A stretch of DNA of 64,000 bases from Pyropia yezoensis. Its lineage: Eukaryota; Rhodophyta; Bangiophyceae; Bangiales; Bangiaceae. Shown here piece after piece: positions 41,065 to 51,279 of the stretch (the first letter of the stretch is position 1; each line of letters starts with the position of its first letter). A program made the position numbers and the translations under genes. Location: contig CM020618.1 in NCBI GenBank assembly GCA_009829735.1, positions 9,391,119 through 9,455,118 of the forward strand. The letters are read 5' to 3'. The notes beneath the pieces are model-generated. The model saw only the letters and a list, made by a program, of their open reading frames with translations, ran no database searches and was not told the origin of the DNA.

Positions 41065-41532
41065 TGTGGCAAAAACCACTAGCACACACGGCACCCAAGT
41101 TGGGGCGGTGTGCAAGGGCTGCCTCCCGTGTCGCGGGAACCGGAAGAAGTGCAAGTCGCACACACTCTGTCCCTGTTGTTGGGCAAACCCCCCACTGACA
41201 AACAAGAGGATGGTGTGTGGTCCAACAGTTTCTTGGTCGTGAAGGGGACGCAGGGCCAAGCCCCGCTGTCCCTCCCCTAATCCCCCCAGGGTCCCCTCAG
41301 AATCTCGCCACTCAGAATCTCCCACCCCAGCACCTGCCCACCGGGCCACACGAAAATTCAAGACGATAAATGCAGAAAACCCTCAAATCCAAGTTGGATT
41401 TACTACTAAGCTAACTATCCCAAACTTAGGAACATAAACCCAAATGCAGGGGGAGGAACGGATCAGGCTAGTGGCCTGCCGCCCCTTGCATGGCACGTGT
41501 TGCCCCCCTACCTGGGGGTCAATACTGTCACA
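41065..41532 (-). repeat. 5' LTR of element A
   Basis: 468 bp, bounded by TGTGGC (plus, left) and GTCACA (right). It differs from the 3' LTR by scattered substitutions, so the copy is not brand new. Its right edge falls within the Tc1-type transposase gene. Confidence 0.92.
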
Positions 41533-42283
41533 GCCACGCAGCGTCCGGCGCCCCGAAGTCGGCGCGAATCTGGTGCATGATGTAGTCCTCCAGGATGCCA
41601 GCATACTTGTCGGCGTTCATCTTGCCGTCCACGCGTACCAGGGGCGTGCGGCCACGCCCAGAGAAGGCGCCCCACACCATGACCGACTGGCGGCCGCTCT
41701 TCAAGTTTGGCCGAAGCCGATGGGGGGCGTAACGCTCCCCGGGGCGACGCCAAACGCGGGAAGCGCTGCCGGCCCGGACCACAAAGGATCTCTCGTCCGT
41801 GTAAAGCACCGACGTCCACTCGGCCGACCAGCCCCGCCGCTCGGTGGACCACATGAGACGCTTGGCCATATTCTTGGCCGACAGGTAGGGCTTCTTGGCC
41901 GCCACCCGGGAGGTGAACTCCATGGCCCGGACGGCCCTACGGACCGTCGAGGGTAATACAGGGCTTTTTTTTGTCATCCCCGTAGCCTGGGAGCGCGTCG
42001 TATTGGCCATCTCCGTCAGGGAGGCCACTGAACGAAACCCGCTGATGTCCATCGTCCGCTTGAGGGTGCGCTGCTCGCGGTCCGTCAGAGCCTTTGGACG
42101 ACCACGCTTATCCACCCGGGGGCCCGCAACCGCGGAGCGCATGGTCTTGGCGGCGTAGGCGATGGTGCTTTTGCGGCGCCCCAATATCGTGCCGACGGCC
42201 TGCAGAGACTTCCCCTGTTCGAGGAGGGTGGTGATGGTTGTGCGCTCGGCGATGGACAGGGGGCGACGTGCTGATCCCGCCAT
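41528..42283 (-). pseudogene. Tc1/mariner transposase, 3' part removed at the LTR boundary
   Basis: About 250 residues from ATG 42283. The N-terminal helix-turn-helix is recognisable (PLSIAERTTITTLLEQGKSL and GRRKSTIAYAAKTMR), with a basic GRPKALTDREQR linker. The first catalytic Asp is in SVLYTDERSFVVRAG, and VMVWGAFSGRGRTPLV follows, as in DDE_3 transposases. The protein stops at GAPDAAWL, exactly where the family continues to the second Asp (the QxDNAPxH block). The stop codon is supplied by the LTR of element A. The missing end is not found on the far side of element A. The gene is therefore dead. Confidence 0.88.
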
Positions 42284-43638
42284 GGTGCTTGGGGACCTGA
42301 CCGGGGCACTATGGGCTGAACTGTGGGCGGTTAAAGAGAGGCCATGCCGTAGCACTTGGCCGCGACCCGACGCCGAATGCGGCAGATAGTGGCACGAGAC
42401 GCATCGGGCATGCCGATTCGGGCATGAACCATTGTTACCAGAAGCGTGCGGATAAAATTGGGTACCGACTGTACAAGACACCTTGATGCGAAGAACTCCC
42501 GGAAAGACAATGGTACGCAATTGATGGGGTACTACCCAACTCATGAAGGCATAGCACAAAAAAGAGGAGCCGGGACCTAATCCGTTGCATAGAGGCAATT
42601 CGCAGCTCACTACCTCGTCGCGTTGAGTGCAAACATTTGGCTAAGAAGGAGCCTCTGCCTAGACTTGTAGAGGATAGATAGAGATCGACGAATTGCGGGA
42701 GACCCCTAGGGCCACGTGCTGCTAAGCAATTCAACGCAATACAACAGGAGCGGTTGGTTCACACACATGGTATTTCCGCCCGGCCGAGCAGCCGTTAGCG
42801 CAAGCTATCATGTACTGGATTATGGCTAATAGCCGCTAAGGGCTCATCTTGGCGGCAGAGCCCAATTGAGGCTCAGACAGAAAACAAGAGCCCACTGGCT
42901 ACAAGCATAGGCATGCTCCGACCACGCGCAGAGGGAGGCCTCTGGAGTACAATGATTATGTGGACACTTTAAGTAAAGTGGTTGCGCATGCGCACACACT
43001 CTTTCCGATCCCGTCACGACAAGCCCTAAGCCACAATTCATGCTGGAAAGCATCATCCCGTGCTCCCCCACTGACATGACATGCGATTGTACTTCTATTT
43101 ATTTATGTACAGCGTGCGCATCAACATAGATATCTTGTACCTACAGTCATGACCCGGTTATACGGCACCCTTGCGCTTTTTGTAGCCCCCGTTCCAGCGA
43201 TGCAGTGTCGTGGCGTCAGCTCCCAGACGTCGCCGGCTCGCCGGCGATCGTTCCCCCTTCCACTGCGATCACTGTGAATTCAAGCCCAAAATCATTGTCG
43301 ATCGCGTGATTCTGAGGCCGAGCTCGACTACATGCGTTCGGTCGACCGCATGCAGCAGGGCCCAATTCTGTACTGGACTTGTTTGTGGGTGACGTCACGT
43401 CTGCTGCCGCGAGCCGGGGCGACTCCAAGTTAGGGCGGATCCGTGCAGCGGGCCATTCGACTTAGCGGTGACCGTGTCGGACCAGCCCCCCCCCCCTCAA
43501 CCCCCCCCAACCTTTGCAACCTGTGCCGCCCCCCCCCCTCCACCCCCCCAACCATTGCCGCCCTTACCCCGACTCCCCCCCCCTGATGGAAGTAGCGCAC
43601 ACAGGGAGCACGTCCGTAAATGAAAAAAGAAAAGCCGG
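42284..43638. other. Spacer between two DNA-transposon relics
   Basis: No host gene recognised. The part up to about 43150 is AT-richer and probably includes the rest of the Tc1-type element; I did not find its inverted repeat. C-rich tracts lie at 43483-43600. Confidence 0.4.
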
Positions 43639-46546
43639 TCATTGATTGTCGCCGGTGGACGATGCGCCGTCGTTCATGCCCTCCAAGGCGTCCGCCCCCC
43701 CCTCCTCAAACACAATGGCGTCCACAGTAGCAGCCCTAACGCCCTTATCGTCCTCTCTTTTCAGCCAGTCCTCCACAGCAATTTCCCTCTCAGGACCAGG
43801 GGCGTCCCCAAAAGCTCGCTCCCCAAACCGACAGCCGGCCATCAAAGTGACTACCGATGTCACGTCCGAGTGCAGCCATCTCGAGGAGGTGCGGTACTCG
43901 CTGTGGACTGCGGCGACGTCCATTGAAACAGCAGCTGGCACAATTGTCGACTTGAGCCTGCAGTGGGCAATCGTAGATGGCTCGACGGCATTCCACTGTG
44001 TCAGCACAATCTCAGCCACGTCTTGTGGATGCGCCGCCGCCCCATCCCGGACACCACGGATCTCATACGGCGGGGCACGGGGGTGACAGCGCTGGCCACT
44101 CGGTAGATCAGAATCTGGGGCCGTGGCAGTGGGCCAGTCGGACGGCCAACCCCAAATTCCCGGTCCAGCCGCAGCGGAACCAGATCTGGAAGCGCCGTCT
44201 CTCGCAGCTGCCACAGCAGAAATTTGATCCCCAAGAGGCAGCCCCACCGCCACGGTATCCTCCCCGCCTCTGTCAGCCGTGCCCGCCGCGGTCGCTCCAG
44301 CTCCCACGGGTGCAATCGGGGTGGCGTTAGAAGTGGTGGCCGCCGGGCCACCGTCTCCGCCAGCGGCGCGCCGTATCCCGCCACGCGCCGCCAGCCGGAC
44401 AGCCAGACGAGAAGCGTGCCGGACGGTGGCCCGCAGCACACTCATTTCCGCCGCCGTGACCGGTGCGGGCGGCGGCTCCTCGCATAGTTCCGCTTCAGTC
44501 GTGGGCCACATACCGTTGGCCGTGAGCCACCGACTGTCGCGCGGCACCGCTGGGAGCACCGTCGCTGGGGACGCCCCCGCCACTGGGGGTCCATCGACCC
44601 CCGCCGCTGGCCCGCACTCCACAACCGTCGCCGCCACTGGGGCGCCGCTTGGGCCCGCCACGCTAGCACTGGCGGGCCCCACACCCGCCACAGGGGGCCT
44701 GCTCGGGGCCGCAACGCCCGGCGCGGATGCGTCGGCCACACCTGCCGCCGCCAATGGTGCGCCGCTTGGGCCCACCACGCGAGCGATGGCCAGGCCTGCC
44801 ACCACCACGGGGGGGCCCACCACGGCCGGTATTGCCCCGTTGGCCGCATCCGCCGCCACCACTGCCGCACCAAACGCGCTCGCCACGCCAGCTACCGTGA
44901 CCGGGAGGCCGTCTCGCCCCGCCGCCGCCACTGGCGCGCCGATTGCACCCGCCACGCCAGCAACCGCCATCGGGAGGCCGTTTTGCCCCGCCGCGCCTCC
45001 AGTAGCCCCACCCGCCGCCGTCTCAGACGGTGCGGCCGCGCGCTGCGGCTGGATGCCCTCACCGGATGGCCGGTCACGTGCGGTACCTGCGGCCGGCGCC
45101 GCGCCCGCCGCTGGTGGCGCTTCGTTGACGGCTGCCAAGTTGAAAGCAGCGACAATCAGGTCCAACAATCGTCTCTCGAAATGCCATTTTAGGCACGCGA
45201 TGATGCCCAGGTCCAGTGGCTGGTAGACGGAGGTGCAGTTGGGGGGGAGCGCGATGAACTTGACCTGCTCGCTCTCGAGGTCTTCGTGGGCTCCGCAATT
45301 GTCCTACAATGAAGCCACGGGAAGAGTAGTGTGCGCCCGAACAGCGGGGAGGAAGACCGTCTCAAACCAAGACTTGAAGACGACCGCGTCCATCCAAGCT
45401 CTCTTTCGCGAGAAGTACGGAAGTGGGCATGGGCGGCAAGGGGGCTTGAAGCATAAAGGTTGCTTTTCCTTGCCGATCATCGCAACTGGGATCTTGTGGC
45501 TCCCCGTCGCGTTGCACGCGAGGACGAGAGTTACACGATCTTTCGCCTTCATAGCCTTCGTGCCGCGTGCCTGCCGCCGTCCGCCAGCCTGCACGTACGA
45601 CCGATTGGGGATGCACCGGTAGAAAAGCCCAGTCTCGTCCATGTTGTATATCCGCTCCGCCGGGTAGGCCTCGAGTTCCGCGCGTATCTCAGAGATGCGC
45701 TCAGCCGCTCCCTCCGTATCCGCTGACCCACCCTGACCCCACAGCGCGATACTGCGCGGGTTGTTGCGCTTCGCCCAATTCTGCACGAAGTGGCGGGAAC
45801 CCTTGAAGTCTGCCACACCATGCTCCGCCGCAATACGCTTCGCCCTCGCCTCGAGAAGAGCGCCGGATACCGGCACGTGCCGCGCGCCCAGCCGCTGGAG
45901 GGTCGCGTACCGCTCCCACAGACCCTTGGAGGTCTGCTCAAAGTATGAGCGTCTCCAGCGAAAGGACGATGGGTCCTCAGCCGCAGCTGCCCGGCGCTTG
46001 CAGTCGGCCCGCTTTTCGTAGATGCCTCTTGCGGCCGACCGACTGATGTTGAGCGGAAAGATGGCGAGCGTCTCGGTCAACGAGTGACCAGCGTCCTTGA
46101 CCGCAATCAGCGAGAGCTTGTCACTCAAAAAAAATGGGCGTCCGCCTTTTTCGGATAGGACTCAACCGTGGGCGCTTAGTACCTCGCCCTAGCCCGGGCT
46201 CGCCTCGCCCAGCCGCCTGGCCGCCCCGCTCTGCCCCTCCGCCGTCACCCGTCTCAGCAGCTCCCCCGCCGCCCCGCCCACCGTGCGTGTTGCCCTGGTC
46301 GACCCCACCGGAGCTAGGTTGACCGACCGGGGCCGCTCGCGCCTTAGACGCCGTCCGCTGCTCCCTGAGGGGGCCTGCTCCCCAGGGTACGTCCGACAGG
46401 TGCATGGGGTCCCCCCCTAGGGCCGTGGCGGTGGCTGCTGTTGCTGCGCGAGCGGCAATCTTGATGACCCGCACCGTCTCACGGGACGGGTTTGGGCAGA
46501 CCTCCTCTGCCGCGGCCGCCGCGGCCGCGAAGGCCAGATCCTCCAC
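43639..46546 (-). pseudogene. pogo/jerky-type (DDE_1) transposase with long Ala/Pro-rich C-terminal extension
   Basis: The part from 46546 to about 46135 ends in a nuclear-localisation-like KRPRLSPIRKRR. The frame then shifts in a run of eight T (46127-46134 on the minus strand) into the CENP-B-type helix-turn-helix (SDKLSLIAVKDAGHS and ISRSAARGIYEK). The catalytic core has IYNMDETGLFYRC (first Asp) and VTLVLACNATGSHKIPV. An in-frame TAG at 45306-45304 directly precedes DNCGAHEDLESEQVKF (second Asp), and YQPLDLG holds the third, with 29 residues between the last two (DD29D). The frame continues to 43639 as a 430-residue extension of degenerate GPSGAPVAAAGVA-like repeats and a charged tail. 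One frameshift and one stop make it non-functional as read, though both could be sequence errors. The true start is unresolved, as no good ATG context is seen at 46546. Confidence 0.75.
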
Positions 46547-47786
46547 ACGCTGCCATTATGATAGGATCTGGGAAGGGTCCGGGGGGGGGGTGGGGTCAAC
46601 TACGACAGAGGCGCAGAGGGTAGCACAAGCACACAAGAGAACAAACTCAAAAACAAACGCGCACAGGGCAATATCCATTGCGAAGAGGAACACCGCCAAA
46701 AAGAAAAAAAGCGACGCGAACGGGGTACCTACAAATGGTCGGCGACCCTAGCCCACAACATACAACGGAAAATAGAACCCACGTGAGGCACACGACAGAT
46801 CCCACGGCATTCACCCCCCAAGCATGTAACCTGTCCCAGCACCGTCGAATGGCGCCCGCGCGTGCGATACAAACGGTAGGAGAAGCACCAGGGTGAGGAT
46901 GGTGGGGGTGGCCGCTGGGGTCGACGTCGCTGGGGTCGACGACGCTGGGGTCCGACGGCGGGTGCACCTGTGGCCCCCGACTCCGTGCCCCCTTGCTCTC
47001 CTCGTAATTCCATTCCATTCGATTGCACTGTATGCTGAACGATCGCAGAGACTGGCGATCGAGACCTTGAAGCAGGACGGTCGCGATGCTCCCAGTTATA
47101 TGGCAGGGTGCCATACAACTGGGACGCTTACAACCGGGTCATGACTGTAGTAGGGCGGAGGCTCCTGCATCTCGAGAATTGTTCTTCAGATCCCGCCTAC
47201 AGGCGTGAATTGATTTGTCGGCTGTCCCAAAGCTTCAAATACTGGGGGACAAAGCCTTTGAAGACGACTAAGTACTTTACATAGTTGATTTGACAGTCTC
47301 GTGGGCACCCGTGTCCCAGAAGCTCCACGGCCTTGCAGTCTATTTTCCAGCAACGTGTCGTGCCGCCAGCCATTCGCCAGCCCTCTGCCGCACCACCCAG
47401 AAAGATTTCCGTCTGCCCGACGCGCCGGCTGTCGACACCTCGCGCAGTGGCAGTCGCCTGCCTGGCAGTGGGGACGTCTTCGTGTTGTGCCTGCCGAGGC
47501 TGTGATCCGGTGGAACTGCCCGGTCAGCTGGGTGCTTACACGACACCCGCAACACAGGCGTGTTGTTGGTGGCGGCGATGGTGTACATGCATGTAGCGCT
47601 AGGCTCTCTGACGGCCATCTCCGTGCCGCTCCCATTGCCCTACTTTTTGCCACGCGCCTGACTTGTGCGCTCACCCCTCCCGCCTGGTACCTTGACAACC
47701 ACTGTGGTCACTGTGCACTTCCCGCCCCATTGGTCTCTCGTTCTCCCCTCCTGGTGACCCTCCCCCACATCCACCGCAAAGTCACC
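46547..47786. other. Spacer upstream of the SMP/C2 gene
   Basis: No supported gene. Contains a 15-bp triplication (CGCTGGGGTCGACG units starting at 46913, 46928 and 46943). The plus frame of the SMP gene is open back to 47301, but has no family similarity before ATG 47787. Confidence 0.45.
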
Positions 47787-49498
47787 ATGGCAGCCGCGAC
47801 GGCCTCTACGTCCGAGATGCTGGCGTCTGTCCGCGCTGATGCGGGCAACGATGGCGCGATTGAGAGCGCCGAGTGGATGAACCAAATTGTTGCCCAGCTG
47901 TGGCCCTTCATCAGTACCTTCATCCAGACCACCCTCAAAACCGACGTGGAGCCGCTCGTCAACGCGCAGGTGCCCACCTGGCTTGGTTCTGTCACGTTCG
48001 GCAAGGTCTCCCTCGGCTCCACGCCGTTGCGCATCGAGGGCCTTGATGTGATCAGCACGGGCCCGGCGGGGACGCGCCTCGAGGCTGACATCTACTATGA
48101 CGGCGACGCGGCCGTGTCGATCGACGTGGTGACCAAGCTGCTCGGCACCCTGTCGCTAGGTGTTCAGCACATCAAGCTGTCGGGCACCATCCAGTTCGTG
48201 ATGAGCCCGCTGGTGCCGGTGCTGCCACTGATGGCGGCTACGCAGCTGGCCTTTATCAACCGGCCTACGATTGCCATGGACCTGACGGGGCTTGCCGACA
48301 TTGACCAGGCGGCCTCCATCAAGGCTACCATCAGCAACACGATTGTTGATGTGCTGTCTGGGCTCCTGGTACTGCCCAACAGGGTGGCGGCCAAGGTCGA
48401 CCCGGCTGCCGACTATTTTGAGGTTCGTTGGATGCGCTCGGGTCGAGGGGGACGTGTGGGCATAGTAGCAGTATGTCTGTCTTGCATTCTATGCATTACT
48501 GGTTGAGCACGGTCGCGCTCTTTTTTGTCAGTTATGGTCTGAGAGCTGACTGTGTCTTGTCCGCGGCGCTTGCATCCGTTGTTGGTTGGTCTCTGCATTG
48601 TTCCTCACGCACATCATCTCTTCCCTCATGCGCGCCTGTGGCCCTACCATCTCTCCTCCCTATCACACCATAGACGTATGTGCCGCCTGCTGGCGTTCTG
48701 CGCGGCACGATTGCCGCGGGCCGCGACTTCGTGCCGCAGGCCGGTTACTTCACCACTGATGATCCCGACGTCTACGTCATTGCCACGCTCGGGGGCGCCA
48801 CCGCCACAACGCCAACAGTCAATAACAATGTTGCCCCTGTCTGGGGTACCCCCTTCACCTTCCTCGTCCACAATGTGCGGCAGGCGCTGGCGCTGGCCGC
48901 CTGGGAGGACGATACGGCGGGCGATGACGCACTCGGCGTTGGGGCCATCTCCACGGCTGACCTGACCGCGGCGGGGGAGGCGTGGCTCCCCATTGCGCCC
49001 GCACCCACCGCGGACGGGGCGGCGGCGACTCCCGCGGGGGACGTGCAGCTGACTGGCCACCTGCATGCGCTGGACGTTGCGGCGCCGCTGTCTGCGACCA
49101 ATGATCCCGCCGCACCCGTTGGGCTGCTCGTGGCCCTCATTGACGCCGCCACGGGCCTGCCGTCGGGCGCGTCCGCGTCGGCGCGCCTGCGCTTGACCGG
49201 CGGCGGGGAGGTCGTGGAGAAGGCCACCGCCGTGGCGGCGGTGACGGATGAGGCGCCGGTGGCGGCGTGGAACTCCACGTTTGAGCTGTTGGTGGGGGCG
49301 GCAGACCTCGCGTCGGGCGTCCTCTCGCTGGACGTCCTCGATGGCGGCTCAGAGGGGGTGGGTGGGCTCAAGCTGCCCCTCTCCTCGGTCGTGGCCGCCC
49401 CGGGCCGGAGCGTTGTGATGGACAAGGGGCTGCTCGAGGGGGGGAGCTCCACTGGCTCCGTCCGTGTCAAGATCTTTATCTACGGGATCGGCGCGTGA
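47787..49498 (+). CDS. Synaptotagmin-like SMP/C2 domain protein, two exons
   Basis: Exons 47787-48422 and 48674-49498, intron 251 nt (donor GTTCGT, acceptor CATAG), 486 residues. Exon 1 is an SMP domain: ESAEWMNQIVAQLWPFIS, VNAQVPTWLGSVTFGKVSLG, a beta-rich YYDGDAAVSIDVV stretch and VLPNRVAAKVDP. SMP domains form lipid-transfer tubes at membrane contact sites. Exon 2 starts with the C2-type strand PPAGVLRGTIAAGRDF and has VYVIATLGG, VAPVWGTPFTFLVHN and AWNSTFELLV, consistent with two C2-like domains. Calcium-binding Asp clusters look incomplete. Unlike extended synaptotagmins, no N-terminal membrane hairpin is seen from this start. A role in lipid exchange or tethering is inference from the family. 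The junction (GAG to ACG, phase 0) keeps the frame. Confidence 0.78.
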
Positions 49499-49777
49499 CG
49501 GGCGGGGTGGGGTGTGGGCCTAGCGCATACAAGGCTTTGTTTGTTTCTCCCCCTTTGTATTTTTTCTTTCCCTTCTTTGTGTAGGTGCAGGCAGGCACGG
49601 CCGCACGGCCGCAGTGCCTCCACACAGTGCGCGCAGTGGCGCGTCCGCACTCCCTTCACCCATGAGGAGCTTGCCACGGGAACGCCTCCTCGTCTGCCCA
49701 CCCCCCTTCCGCAGCGGCCGCTTTGGCCGGCGGCGGCGCCGACGGCGGCGCCCCCCCCCCCCAGCGGAGCTCCCCCT

Positions 49778-49809
49778 CTAGCCCCTCCCGCCGCCCACGC
49801 CCTCCCAGG

Positions 49810-49845
<36 letters not shown>

Positions 49846-49902
49846 CCGACCGAGCGCGGGCGGCGAGCTCCGCCAGCCCCGCCGCCCGCGCCGCCGTGGG
49901 TG

Positions 49903-49936
<34 letters not shown>

Positions 49937-50846
49937 CCCCGCCGCGGCGGCGGCAGCGTCCACCCCACCATCATCCAGGGCGGCGCGGCACAGGCGCGCG
50001 AGGCGCCCCGCGGCAGCAGCGACGGGGGCGGGGGTGGCCACGCCCACAGCTGCGGCGGCCGCGGCCGCGGCCGCAGCGGCGGCGGCGGTGGCGGTGGGGA
50101 GGGTGGTGCGGTTCATGGCGGGGGTGATGACGGCGGCGGCGGCAACCACCCGCCGAGCCGCCGCGGCAGTGGCGGCGGTGTAGGTGGCGGCGGTGGGGGG
50201 CGGCAGCCACCCGCCACCCAAGATGGGAAGCAGTGCCGCCAGCGGGGACGCCGCCGCCGCCGCGCCGCCGCCACCGTCGCCGCCGTTGGCAGCGTCGGCC
50301 GGGGTGCCGCCGCCCCCCCCCCCAACGTCGGCGGCGACCAGCAGGCCGTCCTCCCCCTTTGGCGACGCCCAGACGCGCATCCCCCCCAGCAGCGCCTCTG
50401 CTGCGGCAGCGTCCGCGTCGGTCGCCGTCGTCGTCGGCGGGGCCCCCCAGGGCGCGCCCCCCCCCTCCAGCGCGGCAGCGAGGAGGGCGTCGGCCCACGC
50501 GGCGGCCCCCCCCGGCGGCACCACCCCCCCGCGGACGGTCGCGGCGACCGCGGCGGCCGCGGCGGGGAGGTCAGCCGCCCGCGCCGCCGCGCGGGCGACC
50601 GCCGCCCATCCGGCGGCGGTCGCCGGCGACGCCCGGCCGCCCGCGGCGGGGTGGGCGAGCAGCCCCGCCGCGGCGGCGGGGTGGCCCGCCGCCGCCGTGA
50701 CGGTCGCGAGGGCGGGCAGCGACGCACCAGTCCCGAGGGCGGTCGCCGAGAGAGGGGGGGGGGGGGGGCGGTCGTCACGCTCATTGGGGGGAAGGGGGGA
50801 AGCGGCGGCGGGGAGCAGGTCGTCTAGGCGCGCACGCGACACGGCA

Positions 50847-50878
<32 letters not shown>

Positions 50879-51248
50879 AGCGGGAGACCCCCCGGGAGCG
50901 GCAGTACCGCCGCTGCCAGGCAGTGGTGACAGCCACGGTACCGGCCACGCGGCTGGGGCGCCGCGGGCACCCCCCCCCGCCTCCCCCACCCCGTCTGGCT
51001 CCTCGTCAAAGAGGAGCCACCGGAGGAGCCCCCGCGGCAGCGGCGCCTGCCCCGCCGACCCCCCCTGCCGCGGCACACCACCGCCGGCGGGGACAGCGGG
51101 GGGAGGCACCCCCCCCAGCCCCCCTGCCGCCGCCTCCCCTTCCCGGCCGAGGAGAAACGCGTCGTACGCGTCGTCTAGGCGGCCCAGGCCGCCCAGCACC
51201 CGCACCAGCGCCGCCCGCACGTCGTCGACAGCCTCGGGGCCACCACCG

Positions 51249-51279
<31 letters not shown>

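Larger units (their letters stand above)
32157..41532 (-). mobile_element. Ty3/gypsy chromovirus A, full length with antisense ORF
   Basis: The element reads on the minus strand. In order: 5' LTR (41532-41065), primer-binding-site candidate, gag (40969-38999), pol with a C-terminal chromodomain (39002-35019), an ORF of opposite polarity (32964-34907, plus strand), polypurine tract, 3' LTR (32625-32157). LTRs begin TGTG and end CACA in the element's direction. No target duplication is seen: CTCAT on one side, GCCAC on the other. That implies recombination or deletion after insertion. Pol and the antisense ORF are open throughout, while gag has two nonsense codons, so this copy is probably not autonomous. 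Confidence 0.92.

Noticed and set aside
44279..45226. Plus-strand 315-codon Ala/Pro frame opposite the pogo-type transposase extension
   Set aside because: Antisense of a repeat-rich extension; the catalytic motifs fix the minus frame.
49514..50827. Plus-strand frames opposite the PPR-like gene
   Set aside because: Gly/Arg/Pro-rich mirror translations; the minus strand has the presequence and helical-repeat motifs.
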